From Streptomyces sp. NBC_00162 (GTDB lineage Bacteria > Actinomycetota > Actinomycetes > Streptomycetales > Streptomycetaceae), in assembly GCF_024611995.1 (NCBI RefSeq), contig NZ_CP102509.1, forward strand, positions 3,968,001-4,032,000: 64,000 bases of DNA, in the 5' to 3' direction. Below are positions 45,211 through 53,865 of the stretch, piece after piece. A program made the position numbers and the translations under genes. Position 1 is the stretch's first letter. The number at the start of each line of letters is the position of its first letter. The notes under the pieces are model-generated. The model saw only the letters and a list, made by a program, of their open reading frames with translations, was not told the origin of the DNA and did no database searches.

Positions 45211-46407
45211 ATGCCTGGACTCACACCCGGACCCGTCTCCTCACACCCCCGCCGCAGGGTCGCGGTGGTCGGCGTCGCGCTCTCCGACTGCGGCCGGGTC
45301 GACGGCCCCACCCCGTACGCGCTGCACGCGCAGGCCGCCCGGCGCGCCCTGGCCGACTCGGGCCTCGACCGCTCCGTCATCGACGGCTTCGCCTCGGCCG
45401 GCCTCGGCACGCTCGCGCCGGTCGAGGTGGCCGAGTACCTGGGCCTGCGCCCCACCTGGGTCGACTCCACCTCGGTGGGCGGCTCGACCTGGGAGGTCAT
45501 GGCGGCCCACGCGGCGGACGCGATCGCGGCCGGGCACGCCAACGCCGTCCTGCTGGTCTACGGATCCACGGCCCGCGCGGACATCAAGGCCCGGCGGCGC
45601 ACCTCGAACCTGTCCTTCGGGGCGCGGGGGCCGCTGCAGTTCGAGGTCCCGTACGGGCACACGCTGATCTCCAAGTACGCGATGGCCGCCCGCCGCCACA
45701 TGCACGAGTACGGGACGACGCTGGAGCAGCTCGCCGCGGTGGCCGTGCAGGCCCGGGCGAACGCGGCGACGAACCCGGACGCGATGTTCCGCGACCCGAT
45801 CACGGTGGACGACGTCCTGTCGGGCGAGATGATCGCGGACCCCTTCACGAAGCTGCACTGCTGCATCCGCTCGGACGGCGGCTGCGCGGTGCTGCTGGCG
45901 GCGGAGGACTACGTGCCGGACACGGCGAAGGCCCCCGTCTGGATCCTGGGCACGGGCACCTCGGTGTCCCACACCACCATGTCGGAGTGGGAGGACTTCA
46001 CGGTGTCCCCGGCGGCGGTCTCGGGCCGCCTCGCCTTCGAGCGGGCGGGTCTGACCCCGGCGGACGTGGACGTGGCCGAGATCTACGACGCCTTCACGTA
46101 CATGACCCTGGTGACCCTGGAGGACCTCGGCTTCTGCGCGAAGGGCGAGGGCGGCGCCTTCGTGGAGAAGGGCCGACTGCTGAGGGACGGCGAGCTGCCG
46201 GTCAACACGGACGGAGGCGGCCTCTCGGCCTGCCACCCGGGCATGCGGGGCCTGTTCCTCCTGGTCGAAGCGGTCCGCCAGCTACGCGGCGAGGCGGGCG
46301 CGGGCCAGGTCACCAAACCCGGCGGCCGTCTGCCACAAGTGGCCCTGGCCTCGGGCACGGGCGGCTGGTTCTGCTCGTCGGGCACGGTGATCCTGGGGCG
46401 GGGCTGA
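45211..46407 (+). CDS. Lipid-transfer-type thiolase (Ltp2-like), second copy
   Basis: The 398-aa protein has the thiolase fold (VAVVGVALSDCGRV ... DVAEIYDAFTYMTLVTLEDLGFCAKGEGG ... TDGGGLSACHPGMRG). At the position of the thiolase nucleophile it reads VGGSTWEVM, with Thr where the first copy has Cys, as expected for Ltp2-type retro-aldolases that do not use a cysteine. The catalytic Tyr region IYDAFT is kept. No ribosome-binding site precedes ATG 45211, six bases after a possible -10, so it may be leaderless. Confidence 0.87.
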   Translation: MPGLTPGPVSSHPRRRVAVVGVALSDCGRVDGPTPYALHAQAARRALADSGLDRSVIDGFASAGLGTLAPVEVAEYLGLRPTWVDSTSVGGSTWEVMAAHAADAIAAGHANAVLLVYGSTARADIKARRRTSNLSFGARGPLQFEVPYGHTLISKYAMAARRHMHEYGTTLEQLAAVAVQARANAATNPDAMFRDPITVDDVLSGEMIADPFTKLHCCIRSDGGCAVLLAAEDYVPDTAKAPVWILGTGTSVSHTTMSEWEDFTVSPAAVSGRLAFERAGLTPADVDVAEIYDAFTYMTLVTLEDLGFCAKGEGGAFVEKGRLLRDGELPVNTDGGGLSACHPGMRGLFLLVEAVRQLRGEAGAGQVTKPGGRLPQVALASGTGGWFCSSGTVILGRG

Positions 46408-46441
46408 GGGGGCGTTTCGGCGGGCGGGCGCGTGGTGTTCC

Positions 46442-47125
46442 ATGGGCGGCATGAGCCGTGAGATCAGCAGCGACGAGTTCCGCGAGGCCCTGCACTCCCT
46501 GCGGGTGTGGGACACCCCGCTGCCCGGATTCGATGCCGGGGAGGCGCCCGACGAGCCGTTGGCGCTGTTCCGGGAGTGGTTCGTGCACGCCGCCGAGGCG
46601 GGGCAGGTGGAGCCGCACACCATGAGTCTGGCGACCGTGGACGGCGAGGGGCGGCCCGACGTGCGGACGTTGATGCTGCACGACGCCGACGAGCGCGGCT
46701 GGCACTTCGCCTCGCACGCCACCAGCGCCAAGGGTGTGCAGCTGGCCGGGCAGGCGGCGGCCGCGCTCGGGTTCTACTGGCCCGCCGTGGGACGCCAGGT
46801 GCGCATCCGGGGCCGGGTCGGGGCCTGCGGGCCGCAGGAGAGCCGGGCGGACCTGGCGGTCCGCTCGCGCGGGGCGCTCGCCGCCGCGCTCACGGGCCGC
46901 CAGAGCGAGGTGCTCGGCTCCCGGGAGGAGCTCGTACGGGTGTCGGCGGCCGCCTGGGAGCGGGCCGGGGCCGAGCCGGACGCCCCGGCCCCGACCTGGA
47001 CGCGGTACGTGCTGGAACCGGACGAGGTCGAGTTCTTCCAGGGCGATGCCGCACGCAGGCACGTCCGGCTGCGATACCGGCGCACCCCGGCCGGTGACTG
47101 GGTCCGCGAACTGCTCTGGCCCTAG
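46442..47125 (+). CDS. pdxH: Pyridoxamine 5'-phosphate oxidase
   Basis: The 227-aa FMN enzyme oxidises pyridoxine or pyridoxamine 5'-phosphate to pyridoxal phosphate. It has the PNPOx barrel motifs SLATVDGEGRPDVRTLMLHDADERGWHFASHATSAKG and LGFYWPAVGRQVRIRGRV, and the C-terminal dimerisation region ending RRTPAGDWVRELLWP, typical of true PdxH. ATG 46451 is an alternative to 46442. It follows the thiolase-like gene by 34 bases and may share its transcript. Confidence 0.85.
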   Translation: MGGMSREISSDEFREALHSLRVWDTPLPGFDAGEAPDEPLALFREWFVHAAEAGQVEPHTMSLATVDGEGRPDVRTLMLHDADERGWHFASHATSAKGVQLAGQAAAALGFYWPAVGRQVRIRGRVGACGPQESRADLAVRSRGALAAALTGRQSEVLGSREELVRVSAAAWERAGAEPDAPAPTWTRYVLEPDEVEFFQGDAARRHVRLRYRRTPAGDWVRELLWP

Positions 47126-47288
47126 GCGGAGTCCGGAGAAGTGGCTCGCGGAGGCCGTTTGTGATCTCCCTACAAGGCATCGGCGTGATTTCCGGCGCAG
47201 GTGCCGCTCGTGAGGGGCTGCGCGCACTGGCGAAAATGATCATGATCGGCGGTCAGGCCGGTCATGACATCGCTTACGGGGGAAGTAC

Positions 47289-48158
47289 ATGCACAGCGGA
47301 TACTCGGTCTTCGCAGAAACGATGGCCGACCTTACATACCCGCAGGTGGAGGCGGCCGCGGCCGCCGGCGCATGCGTCCTGCTACCCACCGGTGTCATCG
47401 AGCAGCACGGCCCCCATCTGCCGCTGGGCACCGACGCGTACGGCGCCTACCAGCTGTGCCGGATGGTGAAGGACGAGCTCGATCGGCACCAGGTACCGAC
47501 GCTGATCGCCCCACCTGTTTTCTGGGGCGTCAATCAGGTTTCCGGTGCCTTCGCCGGGACGTTCCGCACACGCCCCGAAACCGCGGCCGCGCTGCACTTC
47601 GACATCATGGAGTCCCTCGCCACAGACGGGTTCCAGCACATCTTCGTGATCAACCACCAGGGCGACATCGCCCACAACCGGATGCTCCTCGACGTCGTGA
47701 CCCGCCGACACGAGGAGGGCAGCACGGGAGTCGTCCTCATCGAACCCGACTTCATCGCCGACCGCCTGGGCGAGGCGGCGAAGACACCCGCTCTGGCCAC
47801 GTTCGCCATGCAGCCGCTGTTCGAGGGCCTGGAACTGACCGGTGAACTCGGTGTCCATGCCGAAGAGATCGAGAGCGCGCTGATGATGCGCTGGTTCCCC
47901 GAGCTCGTCGATTACGACGCCATGGCCCGCCTCCGGCCGACAGGCCTCGGGCCGGCGGACCTGGCCGAGTGGCGGAAAGGCGGCGAACACGCCCGCAGCG
48001 TGACGCCACAGGGCTACTTCGGCGCGCCCAGCCCCGTCGACCCCTTCCTGTGGCGCTTCTACCAGCGCATGGCCCGTGCCATGGCCGATACCGTGACCAG
48101 CTCGCTCACCGCTCGACCCGAGGCCGTGCGGGGCGCTGCTCCGGGATCACCGCGCTGA
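47289..48158 (+). CDS. Creatininase-family amidohydrolase
   Basis: The 289-aa protein has the creatininase signatures LLPTGVIEQHGPHLPLGTDAYGAY (Glu, His and Asp metal ligands), FVINHQGDIAHNRM in place of the common NGHGGN, and GVHAEEIESALMM in place of HAGExETS. Family members hydrolyse cyclic or linear amides, such as creatinine, or MftE-type peptide bonds. GC content is slightly lower than neighbours, and the gene separates the second thiolase from its presumed DUF35 partner, suggesting later insertion. It overlaps the convergent DUF35 gene by 12 bases. Confidence 0.84.
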   Translation: MHSGYSVFAETMADLTYPQVEAAAAAGACVLLPTGVIEQHGPHLPLGTDAYGAYQLCRMVKDELDRHQVPTLIAPPVFWGVNQVSGAFAGTFRTRPETAAALHFDIMESLATDGFQHIFVINHQGDIAHNRMLLDVVTRRHEEGSTGVVLIEPDFIADRLGEAAKTPALATFAMQPLFEGLELTGELGVHAEEIESALMMRWFPELVDYDAMARLRPTGLGPADLAEWRKGGEHARSVTPQGYFGAPSPVDPFLWRFYQRMARAMADTVTSSLTARPEAVRGAAPGSPR

Positions 48159-48569
48159 CCTCGGCTCGAAGACCGCCACGCTGATGCCGTCCGCCGCCTC
48201 GCGGAAGGTGACCGTCAGGGGCATTCCGATGCGGAGGTCCGGCGGGGCGCAGGCGACGATCTCCGTCATCATCCGCGGGCCCTCCGCCAGGTCGACCACC
48301 GCCGCCGTGTACGGGACGCGCGTGCCGAACGGCGGGAGGTCGTTGCGGTGGATCACCGACCAGGTGTAGAGGGTCGCGCGACCGCTCGCCGTCTCCCACG
48401 TCACCCGGTCCTCGCCGGCCCAGCAGAACGGGCAGAACTCCCGCGGGTAGTGGTGCGCCCGTCCGCAGTCCGCGCAGCGGCGCAGCAGGAGCCGGCCCTC
48501 GGCCGCCGCGTCCCAGTAGGGGCGGGTGAACTCGTCCGCCTCCGGGAGGTCGTACCGTACGCCGCTCAC
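48147..48569 (-). CDS. Zinc-ribbon/OB-fold DUF35 protein, second copy
   Basis: The 140-aa protein repeats the DUF35 layout: zinc ribbon CADCGRAHHYPREFCPFC and OB-fold with YTWSVIHRNDLPPFGTRVPYTAAVVDLAEG. The motif matches acyl-CoA-binding DUF35 proteins such as ChsH2 and is a probable partner of the second thiolase-like protein (45211). GTG 48569 overlaps the DoxX stop by four bases, so its own transcript starts at the DoxX promoter. Confidence 0.86.
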   Translation of the reverse strand: MSGVRYDLPEADEFTRPYWDAAAEGRLLLRRCADCGRAHHYPREFCPFCWAGEDRVTWETASGRATLYTWSVIHRNDLPPFGTRVPYTAAVVDLAEGPRMMTEIVACAPPDLRIGMPLTVTFREAADGISVAVFEPRSAR

Positions 48570-49018
48570 AGGAAGAGTCCGATCGCCGCGTCGAGGGACC
48601 AGGTCTGCCAGGACATGGCCAGGAGGGCGACCAGCGAGATGAGTGCCATCATCGCGTTCTGGCCCTGCTCGGCCCAGTCGTGGATCATCAGCACCAGGTA
48701 GAGCAGGTTCAGCAGCAGCCCGCCCACCAGGGCGATGGGGGTCAGGAAGCCGAGTACCAGGCCCAGCCCGAGGGCGAGTTCGGCGTAGACGACGAGGTAC
48801 GCCATCACCTTGGGGCGCGGCTTCACGACCAGCTCGAAGCCGCCCTTGACGAAGGTCCAGCGGTGCTTGCCCGCGACGTCGGCGGCCCAGGCGATGCCGG
48901 TGCCGCGTTCGAACCAGCCCTTCTTGTCCTTGTGCCGCCAGCTCTCCAGCCACCACAGGCCGAGGCCTATCCGGAGCACGGCGAGCCATTCGGCCCCACT
49001 GAGCCAGATGGTCTGCAT
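48566..49018 (-). CDS. DoxX-family membrane protein
   Basis: The 150-aa protein has four predicted membrane helices, from WLAVLRIGLGLWWLESWRHK to AMMALISLVALLAMSWQTW, with the DoxX-type ALGLGLVLGFLTPIALVGGLLLNLLY region. DoxX proteins are linked to quinone or thiol redox systems, but role here is unknown. The operator at 49058-49070 lies 40 bases upstream, placing this DoxX-DUF35 pair in the catabolic regulon. Confidence 0.83.
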   Translation of the reverse strand: MQTIWLSGAEWLAVLRIGLGLWWLESWRHKDKKGWFERGTGIAWAADVAGKHRWTFVKGGFELVVKPRPKVMAYLVVYAELALGLGLVLGFLTPIALVGGLLLNLLYLVLMIHDWAEQGQNAMMALISLVALLAMSWQTWSLDAAIGLFL

Positions 49019-49057
49019 CGGCGGCCCCCACCCCTCTCGCGATCGACACGCACGATC

Positions 49058-49070
49058 TGACGGAACGTCA
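49058..49070. promoter_or_regulatory. TGACG-N3-CGTCA operator (DoxX promoter)
   Basis: TGACGGAACGTCA, a perfect palindrome, lies 40 bases upstream of the DoxX start. Confidence 0.77.
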
Positions 49071-49110
49071 GTTCAGCGGATGCGGGGCGATCACGCAAGG
49101 CCTCCGCCGG

Positions 49111-49881
49111 CTACGGGTTCGCGAACAGCCTGCCGTAGCGGGTGATGCCGGCCGTCGGGGCGCCGGCCGCGCGCAGGGCGGACCAGAGGAGGACCTGGTT
49201 GGCCGTGAGGACGGGTCGGTCGAGGGTGGTCTCCAGGGCTTCGATCGCGCCGACCGCGCGGAAGCCGTTGCCGCCGACCACGACCGCCTCGGCCTCGTCG
49301 GGCACCCGCGGGGCCACCCAGTCATGGAGCGCGTCCGGCCGGATGAGCGCCTGGCCGCTGGGCAGGCCGCACGGGGCGGCGTACGGGACCTCGAATCCGG
49401 CGTCCCGGTAGTAGGCGCGGCCCAGCCCGGTCAGGTCCGCGTCGAACCACGGCGGATCGACGAGGCAGAGCCGGGCGACCCCCAGCACGCGCAGCGCCTC
49501 CACCGTCGCCGCGCAGGTGGCGACCACAGGCAGACCGTGGGCGCGCTCCCCCAGGCGGGCGAGCATCGCCTCCTCGCCGCGCGCGCCGATGACGTACGCC
49601 GAGCTGGTGAAGGCGAAGGCGATCCCCGCCACCGGGGCCGCGGCCAGCAGCTCGACGGCGTCGTCCACGTGCGGCGGCCCGGCGAAGGCCCGTACGGGGG
49701 CCAGTGGAATGGTGGGGTCCATCGCACCGCCGGCCGCCATGGCGCCGAACGGCACCCGAGCGGCGTGCAGGCCCACATCGGCCGGGGCCATGGCGCGCAG
49801 CTCCGACTCGGGTCCGACGTCGGCGTGCGGGGTGAGGACACCCAGGCGGACGCGTACGTCCCAGCCGTCGGGCTGCCACAT
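49111..49881 (-). CDS. Asp/Glu racemase-family protein (maleate isomerase-like)
   Basis: The 256-aa protein shows VRLGVLTPHADVGPESELRAMAP, AFAFTSSAYVIGARGEEAML and LPVVATCAATVEALRVLGVARL, with the two half-sites of the racemase fold; one catalytic cysteine is visible in VATCAA, whereas the first position reads FTSSAY with Ser. This matches arylmalonate decarboxylase or maleate isomerase-like proteins rather than amino-acid racemases. ATG 49881 follows AGGAGCC. Confidence 0.8.
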   Translation of the reverse strand: MWQPDGWDVRVRLGVLTPHADVGPESELRAMAPADVGLHAARVPFGAMAAGGAMDPTIPLAPVRAFAGPPHVDDAVELLAAAPVAGIAFAFTSSAYVIGARGEEAMLARLGERAHGLPVVATCAATVEALRVLGVARLCLVDPPWFDADLTGLGRAYYRDAGFEVPYAAPCGLPSGQALIRPDALHDWVAPRVPDEAEAVVVGGNGFRAVGAIEALETTLDRPVLTANQVLLWSALRAAGAPTAGITRYGRLFANP

Positions 49882-50028
49882 CGGCTCCGGCTCCTCTCCC
49901 CGGCCCCCCGGCGAGCGGTCCCCTTCCAGCCTGCCACCGCCGCGTTCCGTGCGCCCGTGATCGATCCGCAATCGATTCCCCGCTTGACCGAGACCCATCA
50001 ACTCAGCGTGGCGATACGATCACACCTC

Positions 50029-51225
50029 ATGCCAGGAGTCCCCGCAGTACCCGACATGACCACTCAGCCCCGCCCCGTGTACGTCATCGGCGGCGGTCCC
50101 GGCGGGCTCGCCGCCGCCGCAGCGCTGCGCGCCCGCGGGGTCCGCGCCGTGGTCGTCGAGAAGTCCGACGAGGTCGGCGCGTCCTGGCGGCGGCACTACG
50201 ACCGCCTCCACCTGCACACCACCCGCCGGCTCTCGGCGCTCCCCGGCCTGGCCATGCCGCGCCGCTTCGGCCGGTGGGTCTCGCGCGACGACGTGGTGCG
50301 GTACCTGGAGAAGTACGCCGAGTTCCACGAGCTGGAGGTCGTCACCGGCGTCGAGGTGACGCACATCGAAAGCAACGGGAACGACGGGAGCGGCGGCAAC
50401 GGCGGCTGGACGCTGCACGCCACCGGCGGCCGGGTGCTCACCGCCGCGGCCGTGGTGGTAGCCACCGGGTTCAACCACACGCCCAGGCTCCCCGACTGGC
50501 CCGGCCGCGACACGTACACCGGGCAGCTGTCGCACGCCGCCGACTACCGCAACCCCACGCCGTACGCCGGCCTGGACGTCCTGGTCGTCGGCGTCGGCAA
50601 CACCGGCGCCGAGATAGCCGTCGACCTCGTCGAGGGCGGCGCCGCCCGGGTACGGCTCGCCGTGCGCACCGCCCCGCACATCGTGCGCCGCTCCACCGCC
50701 GGCTGGCCGGCCCAGCGCACGGGGATCCTCGTACGCCGGCTGCCCGTGCGCCTCGTGGACCGGCTGGGCGCGCTCGTCGCCCGGGTTTCGGTCCCCGACC
50801 TGTCGGCGTACGGGCTCCCGCGGCCCGGCACCGGCCTGTACAGCAGGGTCGAGGAGGGGGCGATCCCGGTCCAGGACGTCGGCCTGATCGACGCGGTCCG
50901 CGCCGGGCGGGTGGAGCCGGTGGCCGCCGTGGAGGCCTTCGACGGCGCGGAGGTGGTGCTCGCGGACGGCTCGCGGATCACCCCGGACGCGGTGGTCGCG
51001 GCGACCGGATACCGCCGGGCCCTGGAGGGTCTGGTGGGCGGGCTGGACGGAGTGCTCGACGAGCGCGGGCGGCCCCGTACGCTCGGCGCCCACACGCCCG
51101 CGCACGCCCCCGGCCTGTACTTCACCGGCTTCTCCAACCCCATCAGCGGGATGTTCCGGGAGATGGCCCGGGACGCCGAGAAGATCGCCAAGGCTGTCGC
51201 CCGCCACCTGCGCACCCCGGCCTGA
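50029..51225 (+). CDS. Flavin-containing/Baeyer-Villiger-type monooxygenase
   Basis: The 398-aa protein has an FAD Rossmann motif VIGGGPGGLAAAAAL, the second NADPH Rossmann motif VVGVGNTGAEIAVDL and FNHTPRLPDWPG plus TGQLSHAADYRN, which together resemble the FMO/BVMO fingerprint (F-x-G-x-x-x-H-x-x-x-Y/W). It should insert one oxygen atom in a lipophilic ketone or heteroatom. A TACGAT -10-like hexamer ends nine bases before ATG 50029 and there is no ribosome-binding site, so it may be leaderless; ATG 50056 is possible. Confidence 0.84.
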   Translation: MPGVPAVPDMTTQPRPVYVIGGGPGGLAAAAALRARGVRAVVVEKSDEVGASWRRHYDRLHLHTTRRLSALPGLAMPRRFGRWVSRDDVVRYLEKYAEFHELEVVTGVEVTHIESNGNDGSGGNGGWTLHATGGRVLTAAAVVVATGFNHTPRLPDWPGRDTYTGQLSHAADYRNPTPYAGLDVLVVGVGNTGAEIAVDLVEGGAARVRLAVRTAPHIVRRSTAGWPAQRTGILVRRLPVRLVDRLGALVARVSVPDLSAYGLPRPGTGLYSRVEEGAIPVQDVGLIDAVRAGRVEPVAAVEAFDGAEVVLADGSRITPDAVVAATGYRRALEGLVGGLDGVLDERGRPRTLGAHTPAHAPGLYFTGFSNPISGMFREMARDAEKIAKAVARHLRTPA

Positions 51226-51318
51226 GTCCGGCCGGAACGGCACTCTGGACCGCCGCCGAGCGGATCTGACACCGTTCCACACACCACCTCCACCACCTTT
51301 CCTGCGCAGCCCTGTTCC

Positions 51319-51331
51319 TGACGGCACGTCA
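51319..51331. promoter_or_regulatory. TGACG-N3-CGTCA operator (synthetase promoter, distal)
   Basis: TGACGGCACGTCA, a perfect palindrome, is the first of two sites spaced 24 bases centre to centre. Confidence 0.77.
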
Positions 51332-51342
51332 GTTCAGTAATC

Positions 51343-51355
51343 TGACTACACGTCA
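51343..51355. promoter_or_regulatory. TGACT-N3-CGTCA operator (synthetase promoter, proximal)
   Basis: TGACTACACGTCA, one base off the palindrome, ends 46 bases before the ATG at 51402. Two sites in one promoter suggest cooperative or tight repression. Confidence 0.73.
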
Positions 51356-51401
51356 GTTATTGAGTTCCATCGAGGTTCATCGAGCAGGAGCGGGCGGAAC
51401 G

Positions 51402-53636
51402 ATGCTTGGATCTACTCACGGCACCCTCACCACCGACTTCCGCGCACGTGTCGAGGCCTGCGGGGAGTCCCCCAGAACGGCCGTCCACTCCTCGGCGGCG
51501 CCGTCCGCCGAGGACGCGGTCGCCATGGACGTCAGCGGACGGCCCCTGCACTCCGACGTCCCCGACCTGGACCGGTTCTTCCGGCCCGAGTCGGTCGCCG
51601 TCATCGGCGCCTCCGATGCCGAGGGCAGACCGAACACCGGCATCACCCGCCAGCTCATGGCCTGGGCGCAGCGCGTCGGCGCACGCATCCATCCCGTGCA
51701 CCCGACCCGCGAGAGCGTCTTCGGCCTGCCGTGCGCGCCCTCGGTCGCGGCGCTGCCCGAGCAGGTGGACCTCGCCGTCCTCCTCGTCGCCGATCCGCTC
51801 CCCGTCATCGAGGAACTGGCCGAGACCAAGGTGAAGTTCGCCGTCGCCTTCGCCTCCGGCTTCGCCGAGACCGGGGACGCGGGCGCCGCCGCCCAGGCCC
51901 GCCTCACGGCCGCCGTCGGCCGCTCGGGGCTGCGCCTGCTGGGCCCCAACACGAACCTCAACGCCTTCGAGAGGTTCCGCGACGACCTCACCGGACCGGC
52001 CATCGCGCTGATCACCCAGTCCGGCCACCAGGGACGGCCCGTCTACACCCTCCAGGAGCTGGGCATCCGCCTCTCCCACTGGGCGCCGACCGGCAACGAG
52101 GCGGACCTGGAGACCTCCGACTTCATCTCCTACTTCGCCGAGCAGCCCGAGGTCGGGGCGATCGCCTGCTACGTGGAAGGGCTCAAGGACGGCCGGTCCT
52201 TCCTGCTCGCCGCCGACCGGGCCGCGCGCAACGGGGTCCCGGTCGTCGCCGTCAAGGTCGGCCGCACCGAGACCGGCGCCCGGATGGCCGCCTCCCACAC
52301 CGGGAAGCTGACCGGCGCGGACACCGTCGTGGACGCCGCCATGCGCCAGTTCGGCGTCATCCGCGTCGACGGTCTGGACGAGCTCCAGGACACCGCCGCC
52401 CTGCTCGCCCGGGCCCGCAGGCCCAAAGCCGAGGGGGTCGTCGTCTACTCCATCTCCGGCGGCACCGGCGCCCACTTCTCCGACCTGGCGACGGAGGCCG
52501 GACTCAGCCTCCCGACCCTCTCCCGGGCCAAACAGGACGAGCTCCACCAGTGGATCCCGGAGTACCTGAACGTCGCCAACCCCGTCGACAACGGCGGCCA
52601 CCCGGTCGGCGACTGGCGCGGCCGCAAGATCATCGACGCGATCCTCGCCGACCCCTCGGTGGGCGTGCTGATCTGCCCGATCACCGGGCCCTTCCCGCCC
52701 ATGAGCGACAAGCTCGCCCAGGACCTGGTGGACGCGGCGGAGGCCTCGGACAAGCTGATCTGCGTGATCTGGGGCTCCCCGGTCGGCACCGAGGAGGCCT
52801 ACCGCAGCACCCTGCTCGGCTCCTCCCGCGTGGCCACCTTCCGCACCTTCGGCAACTGCATCACCGCCGTCCGCGCCTACCTCGGCCACCACCGGTTCAC
52901 CACCGGCTACCGCTCCCCCTTCGACGAGGCCCCCCGCACGCCCTCACCCTCGTACCGCAAGGCGCAGGCCCTGATGCGGCCCGGGCAGCAGCTCAGCGAG
53001 CACGCGGCGAAGCAGCTGCTGCGGGCGTACGGGATCCGGGTGCCGCGCGAGCAGCTCGTGACGAGCGCGGCGGCCGCCGTCCGCGCGGCCGGCCTGGTCG
53101 GCTACCCCGTGGTCATGAAGGCCTCGGGCCCCCAGCTGGGCCACAAGACGGAACTGGGCCTGGTCAAGATCGGCCTGACCTCCGCGAGCCAGATCCGCGA
53201 CGCCTACCGCGAGCTCACCGACATAGCCCGCTACGAGAACGTCCCGCTGGACGGCATCCTGGTCTGCCAGATGGTCGAACGCGGTGTGGAAATGGTCGTC
53301 GGCGTCACCCAGGACGACCTCTTCGGGCCCACCGTCACGGTGGGGCTGGGCGGGGTCCTGGTGGAGGTCCTGCACGACGCGGCGGTCCGCGTGCCGCCCT
53401 TCGGGGAGAACCAGGCCCGCGCGATGCTCACCGAACTGCGCGGGCACGCGCTGCTGGAGGGCGTACGGGGAGCACCCCCGGCCGATGTCGACGCCCTGGT
53501 GGAGGTCATCCTGCGGATCCAGCGGATGGCGCTGGAGCTGGGTGACGAGCTCTCCGAGCTGGACATCAACCCGCTGATGGTCCTCCCCCGCGGCCAGGGG
53601 GCGGTCGCCCTGGACGCCCTCGCCATCTGCCGCTAG
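51402..53636 (+). CDS. NDP-forming/ATP-grasp acyl-CoA synthetase
   Basis: The 744-aa protein has an N-terminal CoA-binding domain (about 50-180, FFRPESVAVIGASDAEGRPNTGITRQLM), a succinyl-CoA ligase-like middle (VVYSISGGTGAHFSDLATEAGL and LNVANPVDNGGH) and a C-terminal ATP-grasp domain (about 520-740, LRAYGIRVPREQLV ... GYPVVMKASGPQLGHKTELGLVKIG). Members make acetyl-, propionyl- or aryl-CoA. It would activate a second acid in the pathway. Its TAG stop lies in the CTAG that borders the second MITE. Confidence 0.87.
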   Translation: MLGSTHGTLTTDFRARVEACGESPRTAVHSSAAPSAEDAVAMDVSGRPLHSDVPDLDRFFRPESVAVIGASDAEGRPNTGITRQLMAWAQRVGARIHPVHPTRESVFGLPCAPSVAALPEQVDLAVLLVADPLPVIEELAETKVKFAVAFASGFAETGDAGAAAQARLTAAVGRSGLRLLGPNTNLNAFERFRDDLTGPAIALITQSGHQGRPVYTLQELGIRLSHWAPTGNEADLETSDFISYFAEQPEVGAIACYVEGLKDGRSFLLAADRAARNGVPVVAVKVGRTETGARMAASHTGKLTGADTVVDAAMRQFGVIRVDGLDELQDTAALLARARRPKAEGVVVYSISGGTGAHFSDLATEAGLSLPTLSRAKQDELHQWIPEYLNVANPVDNGGHPVGDWRGRKIIDAILADPSVGVLICPITGPFPPMSDKLAQDLVDAAEASDKLICVIWGSPVGTEEAYRSTLLGSSRVATFRTFGNCITAVRAYLGHHRFTTGYRSPFDEAPRTPSPSYRKAQALMRPGQQLSEHAAKQLLRAYGIRVPREQLVTSAAAAVRAAGLVGYPVVMKASGPQLGHKTELGLVKIGLTSASQIRDAYRELTDIARYENVPLDGILVCQMVERGVEMVVGVTQDDLFGPTVTVGLGGVLVEVLHDAAVRVPPFGENQARAMLTELRGHALLEGVRGAPPADVDALVEVILRIQRMALELGDELSELDINPLMVLPRGQGAVALDALAICR

Positions 53637-53836
53637 GGAGTGTCGTCAAAGTAGCGTCGGCCGCCCGAAGGGCGGGGCTGGCGGGGCCTGGTGCGTGCGA
53701 TCGCAAGGCGGAGGAGGGAATCGACGCGGAGCGTCGGTGACCGACGACAACGCGGCTGGGGGTCCCCCCGGACGGAGTCTGGGGGAGTGCGTGCCAGGCC
53801 CCGCCAGCCAGACGGGACTTTGACGACACGACCTAG
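53633..53836 (+). mobile_element. Palindromic MITE-like element, copy 2, with CTAG duplication
   Basis: CTAG occurs at both ends (53633-53636 and 53833-53836), consistent with a 4-bp target duplication of the IS5 type. Inside are imperfect inverted arms (GTGTCGTCAAAGT at the left, ACTTTGACGACAC at the right; CTGGCGGGGCCTGG with CCAGGCCCCGCCAG) around a core (about 53699-53756) that is almost identical to copy 1 at 32585. It has an added palindrome GGGGGTCCCCCC...CTGGGGGAG (53758-53787). The left CTAG contains the stop codon of the synthetase. Confidence 0.72.
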
Positions 53837-53865
53837 GGGTCCCCACCATGAACGGGAGTTCACCC

